The position numbers and the translations under genes were made by a program. Shown here piece after piece: positions 1-9,598 of a stretch of 45,685 nt of DNA. This DNA comes from Pirellulales bacterium. GTDB lineage: Bacteria; Planctomycetota; Planctomycetia; Pirellulales; Lacipirellulaceae. Position 1 is the first letter of the stretch, and each line of letters opens with the position of its first letter. The stretch is taken from assembly GCA_020847515.1 (NCBI GenBank), contig JADLBW010000043.1, positions 1 to 45,685 of the forward strand. Reading direction: 5' to 3'. The notes beneath the pieces were generated by a model. That model was given only the letters and a program-made list of their open reading frames with translations. It did not search any database and was not told where the DNA came from.

Positions 1-54
1 CCTAGGTCCGCTAGCCAAAGCGGATGGCCACAGCGCAATGAAACGGGGAAAAAA

Positions 55-88
55 CAAGGTCCGGCGCCGCCTGCAGCGCCGGACCTTG
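55..88 (-). terminator. Rho-independent terminator of the DUF4142 gene
   Basis: A perfect 12-bp inverted repeat (CAAGGTCCGGCG at 55-66 against its complement at 77-88) encloses a 10-base loop. Read on the minus strand, the stem is followed by a run of T (the A-rich stretch at 48-54), the classic intrinsic terminator layout. It lies about 50 bases beyond the stop codon of the minus-strand gene ending at 136. Confidence 0.85.
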
Positions 89-98
89 CCTGTTGAAA

Positions 99-119
99 GG
101 ACCACGGACCACCGGTCAC
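99..119. repeat. Short heptad microrepeat, three units
   Basis: Three consecutive 7-bp units can be read here: AGGACCA, CGGACCA and CCGGTCA when phased from 98. The CGGACCA unit is also present in the long heptad array at 25501-25612, and CCGGTCA is one base from the CCGGTGA unit at 10508. It sits between the terminator and the stop codon of the DUF4142 gene. Confidence 0.55.
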
Positions 120-135
120 CCTTACCCTCGGGGCA

Positions 136-957
136 CTATTGGCGCGTCGTCCGAGCGCCGGCCGCCGCCCGCGGCGTTTCACCGCTGGCGCCTTCAAGCT
201 GTTGCATTATCTGCTTGGCTTCCGCCAAATGGTGCTCGGTCATCTGCGTTCCTTGCTCAACTACCTGTTCCAGCGGGCCGCCGCTGACATGCTGCTTGGC
301 TGCCCGTAACTTGGCCAGCATGCCGGTATGCAGGCCGTTCTGCACCCCCATGAAGCACTTGTCAAACTCGGCTCCCTGCTTTTGCGAGAGGTCTTGCGTG
401 ACTAGCTGAACGCATTGTTCTTTCACTTGTTTGATGAATTGGACCATCTGCGGCACGTTGCCGGCTTCCGAGCTGCCGGCTTGGCCAGTAGTGGCGGTCC
501 GTTGATTCTCGCCGCCCGCCGGTTGGGACTCGATGGCCGTCGTTGCCGAACTGGCGTCGGCCGATTGCGCGGCAGCGCCGCGTTGATTATCGGCGGCGTG
601 CGTCCCGCTAAGCTGTAGGTTCATACTGGCCAGTTCCGGGGCCGCCTGTTGGAGCTGCGAAATCGCTTGCTGGTGCTGCTCGATCATCTTTTGAGCGAAT
701 TGCTTCACCTGATCGTTCTGTGCGTGCTGAACGCCCAACTGCGAAATGGCGATCTCTTCCTGGTTGCCCAGCAGTAAACAAGCGGCGATGTGCTGCGCCA
801 GCGAGTTCTCCCCCGCCGTCGCCTGCGACGTGCGATTAGCGGGCTGGGCGCCGGCGTTTCTCCTCGTAGCGGGATTCTCTCTGGTGGTCGTCTGGGCCAG
901 GGCGTCCCCAGCGACGGCAACCAACAGGACGAGTGCGGGTGCAAGTAGCCTTTTCAT
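136..957 (-). CDS. Secreted DUF4142 protein
   Basis: The 273-residue product starts with a clear signal peptide (MKRLLAPALVLLVAVAGDALA, cleavage near residue 21), so it should be exported. Two helical segments match the DUF4142 pattern, a ferritin-like four-helix bundle family of unknown function: residues about 55-105 (LLLGNQEEIAISQLG, then QKMIEQHQQAISQLQ) and about 165-255 (FIKQVKEQCVQLV, then MTEHHLAEAKQIMQQL). A polar Ala/Ser/Gln-rich linker of about 60 residues splits them, longer than I would expect for the family. The ATG at 957 has a good ribosome site (AGGAG, 9 bases upstream). A strong terminator follows the stop. Monocistronic. No metal ligands could be assigned with confidence. 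Confidence 0.75.
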   Translation of the reverse strand: MKRLLAPALVLLVAVAGDALAQTTTRENPATRRNAGAQPANRTSQATAGENSLAQHIAACLLLGNQEEIAISQLGVQHAQNDQVKQFAQKMIEQHQQAISQLQQAAPELASMNLQLSGTHAADNQRGAAAQSADASSATTAIESQPAGGENQRTATTGQAGSSEAGNVPQMVQFIKQVKEQCVQLVTQDLSQKQGAEFDKCFMGVQNGLHTGMLAKLRAAKQHVSGGPLEQVVEQGTQMTEHHLAEAKQIMQQLEGASGETPRAAAGARTTRQ

Positions 958-1617
958 TCTTCGGGTCTCCTAGAAAGGAAGTGACGTACGCAACGTGCGT
1001 CTCTACGTGGACGCTCGTAAGTTCGCGAGGCTGTATGAAGCGGTCTTCGGCGCCGCCGCCAGCAGGCAGCCGCACGTAAATGAACTGCCGCCTCGGTAGG
1101 TGAATTTGGCCTGTGGGCGATTTCCATCGCCTCAGCAGCGCCGCTAGCACGCGACGAGGTTCACGATCGTCGCCCGCGCAAGAATCACGGCCGGCGTGGG
1201 CAAGTTGCAAGGAATGTGCCGTGAGCCGCCGATCGCAGCAAACTTGTGAACTTTTGTGCGGCCAACGCTCGGCGCTCCGCCGCGCCCCCGTTCAGCGGGC
1301 GGTTTCTCCATGTCTACCAGAAGAATTGGCGCCAGCGCCTGCACGCCATGTAAATTCGATTCGCAGCCCGGTAGCACGCGGCCCGTGTCCGAGCCGCTGC
1401 CACAACGAGCGAGCTAAGACCATGACGGCTTGTCCCTGGGCCAGCGCAACGGACGTAGCCTGTTTTCGCAGCCGGAATCCAAGTTCTAGTCGGCACGAGA
1501 AATGCTGCCTGCCAAACCGACGCAGCAATCGAACTGCGTCAGCTACTTCCTGTAGTTCCTGGCGGCGGTTAAGCCGCGTTCGGATCGAAACACTTCAATC
1601 CAGAAGGCCCGCCTCGC
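958..1617. other. Divergent intergenic region, 660 bases
   Basis: This lies between the starts of two divergent genes and must hold both promoters. The ribosome site of the minus-strand gene is at its left edge. I see no convincing -35/-10 pair, hairpin or conserved small gene. The overlapping open frames on both strands look like GC-driven shadows without a plausible start site. Confidence 0.5.
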
Positions 1618-2133
1618 ATGCCCAGACACGATGTAGTTATCGGCGTATTCTCCACGGCCTCGGCGGCCCGGGCCGCAATCGTTGATCTGCAGGCCGCGGG
1701 TTGGGATCATCGCGACGTCTCTCTGATCACGCGAGCTGAGTCCGCGGAGCTCCAGGCCGCCGGCCCGCTCGACCAAGGCGACGAGGCTGAAGCGGGCGCC
1801 GGTCTGGGCGCCGCCGCCGGCGCGACCGTCGGACTGCTGGCAAGTACGGCCCTGCTGACGATCCCGGGCATCGGCGCCGTGGCATTCGCCGGGGCCTTGG
1901 CCAGCGGTATCACGGGGGGACTGGTCGGCGGCCTCGTCGGCGCCATGAGCGGTTGGGGCGTCAAAGAAGATCGACTCCACGAATATGAGGGCGACTTAAG
2001 CGCCGGCAAGACGCTCGTCGTCGTCACCGGCGACCCGCTTCGATTGGCAGCCGCTAAATCAGTTTTGGACGACTCACAGGCGGAGCGAGCGACGCTGCAC
2101 GCGGAGTCGGCCGACGCGGTCGTCGATGGGTAA
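1618..2133 (+). CDS. YflT-like general stress protein with glycine-rich membrane hairpin
   Basis: The 171-residue product opens with HDVVIGVFSTASAARAAIVD, the beta-alpha-beta start typical of the YflT/heat-induced stress domain, where a short N-terminal sandwich precedes a hydrophobic hairpin. Residues about 60-108 are a Gly/Ala-rich, very hydrophobic stretch (GAAAGATVGLL through GGLVGGLVGAMSGWG) that could form two membrane-inserting helices or a glycine zipper. The C-terminal part (about 110-160) returns to a mixed fold with LVVVTGD and AAAKSVLDD. Proteins of this type are widespread in planctomycetes and usually called general stress proteins, and their biochemical role is not known. The ribosome site is weak (GAAGG about 11 bases before the ATG). 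Confidence 0.6.
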   Translation: MPRHDVVIGVFSTASAARAAIVDLQAAGWDHRDVSLITRAESAELQAAGPLDQGDEAEAGAGLGAAAGATVGLLASTALLTIPGIGAVAFAGALASGITGGLVGGLVGAMSGWGVKEDRLHEYEGDLSAGKTLVVVTGDPLRLAAAKSVLDDSQAERATLHAESADAVVDG

Positions 2134-2357
2134 CGGCGGTGAGTAAAGGCGATGAGTAAAACACTCGCGATCCGAAACCATCGCGGTCACTCGCCGGCGG
2201 GAAGTATCGTCCGCGCCCCTCGGTCTCCGGGCGGCAATTGCAGCCTGTGAACCGGCAGGGAATAATTTCTCTTGCGGGCAAGCAAATTGCAGGCCGGCCC
2301 GAGAGGTTCGGCTCCGTTGACATTGCTTGCTACGGCCCAAGGCGAGCGCAATTTGGA

Positions 2358-5300
2358 ATGACTACCAGCGGCTCTACCGCGACCGGGCGTTCCGCGAGCG
2401 CTGATGACGCGCTCGCCTCCTATGCTGCGCATCGCCTGTTAATCGACGGCCTCCCGGCCGCCATCTACGCCTGCGACGCGGACGGCTGCATTACCCTGTT
2501 CAACGAAGCTGCCGTGAAATTATGGGGGGTCCGGCCCGAAGCGGGACGAACCCGCTGGTGCGGGTCGCATCGCATCTTCGACGCCGACGGCCGCGCACTA
2601 CCGCTGGACGCATGTCCCTTGGCCGTCGCGCTGCGCGAAAAACGGCCTGTCGAGCCTACCGAGATCCTCGTCGAGCGCCCCGACGGCAGCCGCCGTCATG
2701 TGCTCGCCCACCCGCGACTGGTCTTCGACGCCGACGGCGCGGTAGTCGGCGCCCAGAACATGCTCGTCGACGTCACCGAGCAGAAGCAAACCCAATCGGC
2801 CCTGGCGGCCGCCAAAGACGATCTGGCCGCCCAGGTCGACAGCCTTACGCAACTGCACGACCTGGCCATGGCCCTGGCCGGCCCGCTGAACTTGCCTGAA
2901 GCCCTGCAGGCCGTAACGCAAACCCTGGTCCGCCTCCACCGCGCCGACGCCGGCCGGCTGGCGTTATACGATGCCGACCGCGGCTGCCTGCAAACCGTAG
3001 CCAGCGAAGGCTTTAGCCCGCGTAAGCTGGAACTAATCAGCCATGCCGAAGGGGGCGCTTGCGGAGCCGCCTTCGCCACGAAAAAACGCTGCATCGTCAC
3101 CGACGTCCAGACCGATCCGCGAATGAACGCCTTTCGGCCCGTCGCCCGCGAAGTCGGCGTTCGGGCCATTCACAGCACCCCCGTATTGACCCGCTCGGGC
3201 GACATCCTCGGCGTGATCTCCGTTTATTTCGCGGCGCCGCGCGATGCCGCGCGGCGCGAAAAACAGTTGGCCAATCTCTGCGCTCGCCACGCCGCCGACG
3301 CGATCGAAGCCGACCGCCACCGCCAGGCCCTCAGCGACAGCCAGCAGCGATTCAGCATGTTCATGCGCCACCTCCCCGGCCTGGCCTGGATCAAGGATAG
3401 CGATGGGCGGGTTGTGTTCGTCAACGATGCTGCAGAGCGGGCGTTGGGGCGGCCGAAATCTGAACTCTACGGTCGCCAAGACCTAGAGCTGTTCCCCTCG
3501 CACACGGCGCCTCAGTTGGCTGACGACAGCCGCCGCGCACTGTCGGCTGGATCGCCCGTGGAAACCATCGAGACCCTGACGCAGGACGACGGCGTCCACC
3601 ATGCGCTGGTCAGCAAGTTTCCCGTCCCCGACGCCAGCGGAGCGACTTCGCTCTTCGGCGGCATTGCCATCGACGTAACCGAGCGGGTTCAGGCCGAACA
3701 GGCGTTGCGTAACAGCGAAGAGCGGTTCCGCGCCGTGACGATGAACGCCCCGGTCGCCATCTTCATCAAGGACGTTGAGGGCCGCTATACGCTGTGCAAT
3801 CCACTCGCCTCGCAAGCGTTGGGCCTTCCGCATGGCGCCGTCGGGCGCACCGATTACGACGTCATGTCCCGCGAACTGGCCGATAAGTTGCGCGCCCGCG
3901 ACTTGGAGGTGCTCAGTTCCGGCCAGATCGTCGAAAACGAAGACGTCATCCCCCTGCGCGGAGTGGATCGCTACTATCTGTCAGTGAAGTTCCCCCTCCG
4001 GAACAGCCAGGGGGCGGCCGTCGGCGTGGCGGGAGTGGCGGTCGATATCACCGATCGAAAGGCGGCTCAGCAAGCGCTCCGCGAAAGCGAGCGCCGCTTG
4101 CTGCTGGCGACCCAGGCCGGAAAGGTCGGCGTGTGGGCCTGGGACATCGAATGCAAGCGAGTTTCCTGGTCGGAGTCGCTGCAGACGATTCTCGGCGTCG
4201 ATCCGGCGAATCTGGTCGAACATGAGGGATTCGAGTCGCTCGTCCACCCCGAGGACCGCCTGAGAGTCCGGCATGCCATTTGGTCGGCCGCCGAGAGCGG
4301 CGTCCCCATGGAAATCGAATTTCGCGCGATCCGACCCGACGGCGGCCAGAGCTGGCTGTTCAGCAGCGCCACGGTAATCTGCGAACGGGGCCGCGCCGTG
4401 CGCATGCTCGGGGCGACGCTCGACATCACCGAACGCAAACAAGGCGAAATCGCCCTGCGCGAGAGCGAGGCCCGCTTCCGCACCCTCGCCAGCCATGCGC
4501 CCGTCGGAATCTTCCAGACCGACCGCAGCGGCCGCACCATCTTCATCAACGAGAGCTGGAGCCGGATGGCCGGCCTCTCCGCCGAGCAGGCGCAAGGCGA
4601 CGGTTGGCAGCGGGCGATCCACCCCGACGACCGCGATCGCGTGTTGACCGGTTGGCAGAAGGCCGTTGCAAAAGCCGCCCCGTCGGACGAGGAATTCCGC
4701 TTTCAACGCCCCGACGGCGTCGTCACCTGGTTGCAGGGCCATGCCGTGCCCTTGCTCGACGAACAGGGCGAACTAATGGGCTATATCGGCACGGTGGCCG
4801 ACATCACGGCCCGCAAAGAGGCCGAATCGGCGCTGCGCAACAGCGAACGGATGTACCGGGCCATCGGCGAATCGATCGATTACGGCATTTGGGTCTGCGA
4901 CGCCGAGGGACGTAACATCTATGCCAGCGAGTCGTTCCTCGGGCTGTTGGGCATCACCCAGGAGCAATGCTCGAATCACGGCTGGGCGGATCTGCTCCAT
5001 CCCGATGACGTCGATCAAACGCTCGCCGCCTGGAAGCAATGCGTCAAGGCCGGCGGAACCTGGGATGTCGAGCACCGGTTTCGCGGCCGCGACGGCAAGT
5101 GGCGCCCCGTCCTCGCCCGCGGCGTGCCGGTCAGCAACGAACAAGGTGAAATCATCGCCTGGGTCGGCATCAATCTCGACATCAGCGAACTGAAGGAAGT
5201 CGAAAACGAGCTCCGCGAAAGCGAGGCCCGTTTCCGCAACATGGCCGATAATGCGCCGGTTCTGATCTGGGTCCACGGCGTCGGCGGTTGCCAGTACGTG

Positions 5301-6698
5301 AACAAGGAGTACCTGCGATTCGTCGGCGGCACGCTGGCCGATGTTCAGGGCATGAATTGGGCGGAGTACATCCATCCCGACGACGCCCAAGGGTACGTCG
5401 ACAGCTACATGGAGGCCTTCGAACGTCGCCAGCCGATCGTCGCGCAGTTTCGCTTCCGTCGCGCCGACGGCGAGTATCGCTGGCTGACGGCCACCGGCGC
5501 CCCGCGCTTCCGCCCCGACGGCGCCTTTCTGGGCTACGTCGGCTGCTCGGTCGACGTCACCGATATCAAGTCCTCCGAGGCCGCGCTGCTCGAAGCCGAT
5601 CGCCGCAAGGACGACTTCTTAGCCATGCTCGGCCACGAGTTGCGCAATCCCCTGGCCGGCATCGTCACCGGCGCCCAGGTCCTCAGCATGCTCCGCCTGG
5701 AGCCCGAAGCGGCTGAAATGCAGGCTGTCATCTCCCGGCAGGCCTCCTATATGTCGCGCATCGTCGACGACCTGCTGGACGTGTCGCGAATCGCCCGCGG
5801 CAAACTACGGCTGCGGCGTCAATACGCCAACCTGCGGCATTTGCTCCGCGACACGGTCGACGACTATCGTAAGAGCCGCGCGCTCGATCAGTGCGAACTG
5901 TACGTTAACATCCCCGACGTCGATTTGTGGGTATGGGCCGATCCGGCGCGCTTGGCGCAGGCCTTTTCCAATATCATTCACAACAGCTACAAGTTCAGCG
6001 ACGGGCCCAACGTCATTGCCGTCGAGCTGTCGGCGGATCAGGACATGTCGCAGGCGGTGATCGTCATTAACGATCGGGGCATCGGCATGGCCAAGGAAAC
6101 GCTCGAGCGGCTCTTCGAACCGTTCAGCCAGGCCGACACCACGCTCGAACGCAGCCGCGGCGGGCTGGGACTGGGACTGGCCCTCACCAAGGGCCTGCTG
6201 CAATTGCACGGCGGCGACGTCACCGCCTATAGCGCCGGCCTGGGCCAGGGAGCCGCCTTTACCATCACCTTGCCCTGCGTCAAGCCTCCGTTGCGTTCGG
6301 GCGACTCCGCAGCGCCAGAATCTGCCGCCAGCCAGCGCGTGCTGATCATCGATGATCGGCGCGACGCGATACTGCCGCTCCAAAAGATGCTGCAGATGGA
6401 CGGCCACACCGTGGCCAGCGCCCTGGACGGGCCTGCCGGCCTCGAGAAGGCCGCCGACTTCCAGCCGCACGTCGTTCTGTGCGATATCGGCTTGCCGGGC
6501 GACATGAACGGCTACCAGGTCAGCCGCGCGCTGCGCGACCTGTCGCAAACCGCCGGTTCGTACCTGGTCGCCGTCACCGGCTACGGCCACGAAGAGGCCC
6601 GCCGCAAGGCCAAGGAAGCGGGCTTCGACTATCATGTCACCAAGCCGCTCAACAAGCAGCAACTGCGCGATCTGCTGGCCCACCGCCCGACGTTCTGA
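2358..6698 (+). CDS. Hybrid sensor histidine kinase: seven PAS, GAF, kinase, receiver
   Basis: A 1446-residue signalling protein without visible membrane segments, so probably cytoplasmic. Domain order: PAS (about 25-140), GAF (160-317), six PAS domains starting near 329, 451, 575, 701, 827 and 953, each introduced by an ESEARF/NSEERF-like helix and closed by DITERK-like linkers; a dimerisation domain with the H-box AMLGHELRNPLAG (His1093); an ATPase with N-box NIIHNSYKFS, DRGIGM, FEPFSQ and GGLGLGLAL; and a C-terminal receiver with IIDDRRD, phospho-acceptor Asp1376 in CDIGLPG and the conserved Lys in TKPL. All catalytic residues are present, so it should autophosphorylate and pass phosphate to its own receiver. 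The frame stays open to a TTG at 2238, but the extra 40 residues resemble no domain, so I prefer the ATG at 2358. No output partner is encoded next to it. Confidence 0.93.
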   Translation: MTTSGSTATGRSASADDALASYAAHRLLIDGLPAAIYACDADGCITLFNEAAVKLWGVRPEAGRTRWCGSHRIFDADGRALPLDACPLAVALREKRPVEPTEILVERPDGSRRHVLAHPRLVFDADGAVVGAQNMLVDVTEQKQTQSALAAAKDDLAAQVDSLTQLHDLAMALAGPLNLPEALQAVTQTLVRLHRADAGRLALYDADRGCLQTVASEGFSPRKLELISHAEGGACGAAFATKKRCIVTDVQTDPRMNAFRPVAREVGVRAIHSTPVLTRSGDILGVISVYFAAPRDAARREKQLANLCARHAADAIEADRHRQALSDSQQRFSMFMRHLPGLAWIKDSDGRVVFVNDAAERALGRPKSELYGRQDLELFPSHTAPQLADDSRRALSAGSPVETIETLTQDDGVHHALVSKFPVPDASGATSLFGGIAIDVTERVQAEQALRNSEERFRAVTMNAPVAIFIKDVEGRYTLCNPLASQALGLPHGAVGRTDYDVMSRELADKLRARDLEVLSSGQIVENEDVIPLRGVDRYYLSVKFPLRNSQGAAVGVAGVAVDITDRKAAQQALRESERRLLLATQAGKVGVWAWDIECKRVSWSESLQTILGVDPANLVEHEGFESLVHPEDRLRVRHAIWSAAESGVPMEIEFRAIRPDGGQSWLFSSATVICERGRAVRMLGATLDITERKQGEIALRESEARFRTLASHAPVGIFQTDRSGRTIFINESWSRMAGLSAEQAQGDGWQRAIHPDDRDRVLTGWQKAVAKAAPSDEEFRFQRPDGVVTWLQGHAVPLLDEQGELMGYIGTVADITARKEAESALRNSERMYRAIGESIDYGIWVCDAEGRNIYASESFLGLLGITQEQCSNHGWADLLHPDDVDQTLAAWKQCVKAGGTWDVEHRFRGRDGKWRPVLARGVPVSNEQGEIIAWVGINLDISELKEVENELRESEARFRNMADNAPVLIWVHGVGGCQYVNKEYLRFVGGTLADVQGMNWAEYIHPDDAQGYVDSYMEAFERRQPIVAQFRFRRADGEYRWLTATGAPRFRPDGAFLGYVGCSVDVTDIKSSEAALLEADRRKDDFLAMLGHELRNPLAGIVTGAQVLSMLRLEPEAAEMQAVISRQASYMSRIVDDLLDVSRIARGKLRLRRQYANLRHLLRDTVDDYRKSRALDQCELYVNIPDVDLWVWADPARLAQAFSNIIHNSYKFSDGPNVIAVELSADQDMSQAVIVINDRGIGMAKETLERLFEPFSQADTTLERSRGGLGLGLALTKGLLQLHGGDVTAYSAGLGQGAAFTITLPCVKPPLRSGDSAAPESAASQRVLIIDDRRDAILPLQKMLQMDGHTVASALDGPAGLEKAADFQPHVVLCDIGLPGDMNGYQVSRALRDLSQTAGSYLVAVTGYGHEEARRKAKEAGFDYHVTKPLNKQQLRDLLAHRPTF

Positions 6699-6705
6699 AG
6701 TATCG

Positions 6706-7845
6706 TTACCGCACTTCCAGCATCCGCTCCAGCGCCGCCAGCGACCACTTCGCCGTTTCTTCGTCCACCTCGATGACATTCACCGGCGTGCCGGCGACGA
6801 GGTTTTCCAGGCTCCAAGCCAGGTGCGCCAGGTCGATGCGATACATCGTCGCGCACATGCAGACCACCGGCGATAGAAAGTGGATCTCCTGCTCCGGATG
6901 CTGCTGCTTCAGCCGGTTCACCAGGTGCAGCTCGGTGCCGATGGCCCACTTCGTTCCCGGCGGCGCCCCCTCGACGGTCTTGATGATCTTGCCCGTGCTG
7001 CCGAATTCGTCAGCCAACTCGAACACCTCGCGCGGGCATTCCGGATGAACCAGAATCTTGATGCCCGGGTGGTTCTTGCGAAAGGCCGCTACGTGCTCCG
7101 GCTGGAACATCTGGTGGACGCTGCAATGGCCCTTCCACAGGATCACCCGGCTGCGTTCAATTTGCTCGCCGGCGTTGCCCCCCAGGTCGGCGGCATAGGG
7201 ATCCCATAGCGGCATCTCCTCCAGCGGAATCCCCAGCCCCATCGCCGTGTTGCGACCGAGGTGCTGATCCGGAAAGAACATCACCCTCCTCGTGCGCGCG
7301 AAGGCCCACTCCAGCGCCGCCTTGGCGTTGCTCGAGGTGCACACGATGCCCCCGTTCCTGCCGACGAACGCCTTCAAACTGGCGGCCGAGTTGATGTACG
7401 TGACCGGCGTAATGTCGCCGACGTCGACTACCTCGGCGAGCTGGTCCCACGCCGACTCGATCTGGTGGATCGCCGCCATGTCCGCCATCGAGCAGCCGGC
7501 CGCCATATCGGGCAGAATCACGGTCACCCGTTCGCCGTCGCGCTCCGCCAGCTTCTGGGGGCGGTTCGACAGGATGTCGGCCGTCTCGGCCATAAAATGG
7601 ACGCCGCAGAAGGCGATATGCCGGCACTGCCGGTTTTCGGCCGCCAACTGGCTAAGCTGGTAGCTGTCGCCCGTATGGTCGGCCAGCGCGATGACTTCAT
7701 CCTGCTGATAGTGGTGACCCAGAATGAGCAGCCGCCGACCCAGCTCCCGCCGCACCGCGTTGATGCGGGCCTGGAGTTCCTCATTGGGGAGCGACTTGTA
7801 GGGCTTCAGATCGAACTTGGGAGCGTTGAGCGTGACGGACGACAT
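6706..7845 (-). CDS. nadA: Quinolinate synthase
   Basis: NadA condenses iminoaspartate with dihydroxyacetone phosphate to quinolinate in NAD biosynthesis, using a 4Fe-4S cluster. The 379-residue product shows the triple-repeat family signature: GHHYQQDEVIALADHTGDSY near the N terminus, the substrate-contact segment YINSAASLKAF, FFPDQHLGRNTA, HPECPREV and a C-terminal SPVVCMCATM. Cysteines suited to hold the cluster occur in AAGCSMAD, HPECP and VVCMC. It is slightly longer than the E. coli enzyme. No nadB or nadC lies beside it. The stop is only 7 bases from the stop of the convergent kinase gene, with no room for a hairpin terminator between them. Start is the ATG at 7845; the ribosome site is weak. 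Confidence 0.95.
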   Translation of the reverse strand: MSSVTLNAPKFDLKPYKSLPNEELQARINAVRRELGRRLLILGHHYQQDEVIALADHTGDSYQLSQLAAENRQCRHIAFCGVHFMAETADILSNRPQKLAERDGERVTVILPDMAAGCSMADMAAIHQIESAWDQLAEVVDVGDITPVTYINSAASLKAFVGRNGGIVCTSSNAKAALEWAFARTRRVMFFPDQHLGRNTAMGLGIPLEEMPLWDPYAADLGGNAGEQIERSRVILWKGHCSVHQMFQPEHVAAFRKNHPGIKILVHPECPREVFELADEFGSTGKIIKTVEGAPPGTKWAIGTELHLVNRLKQQHPEQEIHFLSPVVCMCATMYRIDLAHLAWSLENLVAGTPVNVIEVDEETAKWSLAALERMLEVR

Positions 7846-7870
7846 GGCGCAATGTAGTGGTGAGCGGAAA

Positions 7871-7946
7871 GGGGTCGGGAGGCTTTGGCGACTGGAAAGC
7901 TACATTTCTCCTGTGAGCCTCCCAGTCGCCAAAGCCTCCTGACCCC
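7871..7946. repeat. 75-bp palindromic element, copy 1 (divergent subtype)
   Basis: Arms at 7871-7895 and 7922-7946 are complementary in 24 of 25 positions, with a 26-base loop. The arm begins GGGGTCGGGAGGCTTTGGCG. The outer GGGGTCGGGA and the inner GCGACTGG match the four copies near 40 and 44-45 kb, but the central bases differ (GGCTTTG instead of TTCTTTT) with matching changes in both arms. It lies just upstream of the nadA start. Confidence 0.8.
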
Positions 7947-7993
7947 GTTTAGGTGCCATTATAGGTGATTCGCTCCGACGAGAGCAGGCGCAC

Positions 7994-8028
7994 AAAAAAC
8001 GGGCGAGCCGCCGATCGCGACCCGCCCG
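7994..8028 (-). terminator. Probable rho-independent terminator of the Gly/Ala-rich protein gene
   Basis: Read on the minus strand, a GC-rich stem (CGGGCGGGTCGC pairing with GCGGCTCGCCCG, including G-T pairs) is followed by six T residues. It lies about 65 bases beyond the stop of the gene ending at 8092. Confidence 0.7.
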
Positions 8029-8091
8029 CCTTCGAGAATCGAATCTCTGAGGTCTCTGGTTAGCTGTCAAAGAACATGGCTCGGTCCGCGT

Positions 8092-9237
8092 TTATCTGCC
8101 GTACCCCAGGGCGCCGCCGATTGCGCTGCCGACATTCGCGCCGCTATTGCCGCCGATGGCGCCGCCGATCGCCCCGCCCACATTGGCGCCCGCGGCGTAG
8201 CCCGGATCGACGTAGGTGTTGCCATAGCCGTAGCCGTACCCCTGATTGCCGTACGCCTGATTGCCGTATCCGTAACCGGCGTTGCCATAGCCCCGGTAGC
8301 CCGTGCCATATCGCATGTTATTGCGATATCCGTAGGCGTTGCCGTAGGGCTGATAGTAGCCCTGGCCATAGGCGCGATACGGGGCGTTCCGCTGCATGTA
8401 ACCGGTTGGCAACTGATAGTTCGACCGGTCGTAAGCGGTCCAATTGCCGTTGCGGTAATACATCCAGTTATTCTGCGGCGTGTAATACCACCATTCGCCA
8501 TTGTGTTGGCGGAAGCGCCAACGGGCGTTGCGATCGTTGGCGGTGGCGCTGGTGTTCGCCCCGGCGTTGAGATTGGCCTGGGCGTTGGCCCCGGCGGCCG
8601 GATTTCCGGCCTGACCGCTGACGGCGCCTTGACCGCTCAAGGTCGCCTGGTTGGCCGAATTGGCGATATTGCTGGCACCCGAGTTGGCGTTGGCGCCCAC
8701 GGCGGCGCCCGCCGTGGCGTCGCCAGAAAGAGTGTTGGTGCCGCTAGCGCCCGTTCCCGCACCGGTCGTGCCGCCGGTTCCGGCCGTGCCGCTGAAATTC
8801 CCGCCCGTACCGATGGCGGTGCCGCGATCAGCTCCGGTAGCGGCTTGCCCGCCGAAGTTGCCTGCGGTTCCCGTGGAGGTCCCACGGTCGGCCCCGGCCG
8901 AAGCCTGGGTACCGAAGTTGCCCCCCGTGCCGATAGCCGTGCCGCGGTTGGCGCCCGATGCGGTGCTCCCGCTGGTCGACGTATCGGCGCTGGTCGAGGC
9001 CCCAACGCTGCCGCTCTCTACGGTCCCGGCGGTTTGGCCGGTCGCGGCCCCGACGCCGGCGCCCGCGCCTACCCCGCTAGCCACGCTCGACCCCGCGCCT
9101 GCTCCGGCGCCGGCCCCGCTGGCGGCGCTCGCCCCCGCTCCGCCTCCGCCTCCGCCGCTTTGGGCGTACGCCAGCGGACTGGCGTACAGCAGTGCTGCGC
9201 CCAGAACCGCCGCAAACTTTGTGTTCGAAAATCGCAT
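8092..9237 (-). CDS. Secreted Gly/Ala-rich repeat protein with tyrosine-rich tail
   Basis: A 381-residue exported protein of unknown function. The signal peptide (residues 1-25) ends in ASPLAYAQ. Residues 26-85 are nearly pure Gly/Ala/Ser. Then come three imperfect repeats of about 23 residues sharing GADRGT, GTGGNFG and related words (about 95-170), and an Asn/Ala-rich stretch. A compact segment near 240-275 (WRFRQHNGEWWYYTPQNNWM) resembles the short aromatic modules seen in planctomycete surface proteins. The tail has repeated GYGN/YGNQ words (about 285-345) and ends in a glycine-zipper-like run (GGAIGGAIGG, GGALGYGR). Such composition suggests a structural cell-surface or matrix protein. 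The ribosome site GGAGGAG before the ATG is strong and a terminator follows. No homologue with known function is recognised. Confidence 0.7.
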   Translation of the reverse strand: MRFSNTKFAAVLGAALLYASPLAYAQSGGGGGGAGASAASGAGAGAGAGSSVASGVGAGAGVGAATGQTAGTVESGSVGASTSADTSTSGSTASGANRGTAIGTGGNFGTQASAGADRGTSTGTAGNFGGQAATGADRGTAIGTGGNFSGTAGTGGTTGAGTGASGTNTLSGDATAGAAVGANANSGASNIANSANQATLSGQGAVSGQAGNPAAGANAQANLNAGANTSATANDRNARWRFRQHNGEWWYYTPQNNWMYYRNGNWTAYDRSNYQLPTGYMQRNAPYRAYGQGYYQPYGNAYGYRNNMRYGTGYRGYGNAGYGYGNQAYGNQGYGYGYGNTYVDPGYAAGANVGGAIGGAIGGNSGANVGSAIGGALGYGR

Positions 9238-9598
9238 CTCATTCTCCTCCGCTTTTGCCTTGAACTGTTACCTGACTGGCCGCGGTATCTCATCCGCAGC
9301 GCGTCCGCCTTCGCAAGTCCTGGCCAGACGCAAGGGTCGTGCCGGTCGCGGGAGGTGCGGCGACTCCGTTGCGGCTCGCGGGGCCGAAAATGCCGGGAAT
9401 TGCCCAGTTTCCAGCACCGCCGAGCGCGTCTCCCCTTCCGGATCGAAGCACAAAGCAATCGGGCGGCCTCGTACCGGCCTGACACGAGCTGGTCTAGCAA
9501 CGACCAACGCCAGCCTGGGCAAAGTTTGACGGTCAGCTAGCCGATAAGGAGCAAATAAGTGCGCTCAAGTAGACAGTTCGTGGCGATACACCGCTGGC
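9238..9598. other. Divergent intergenic region, 361 bases
   Basis: This separates two divergent genes and should contain both promoters. The strong ribosome site of the minus-strand gene is at 9240-9255. I see no other recognisable element; a TTGACG hexamer near 9527 has no suitably spaced -10 box. Confidence 0.4.

Noticed and set aside
1113..1685. 190-residue plus-strand frame in the divergent region at 1 kb
   Set aside because: No ribosome site, Arg/Ser-rich composition and overlap with the start of the YflT-like gene; no recognisable domain.
8503..9540. Plus-strand frames opposite the Gly/Ala-rich protein
   Set aside because: Repetitive Gly/Ala/Arg composition mirrors the minus-strand repeats; the minus frame has a signal peptide, ribosome site and terminator.
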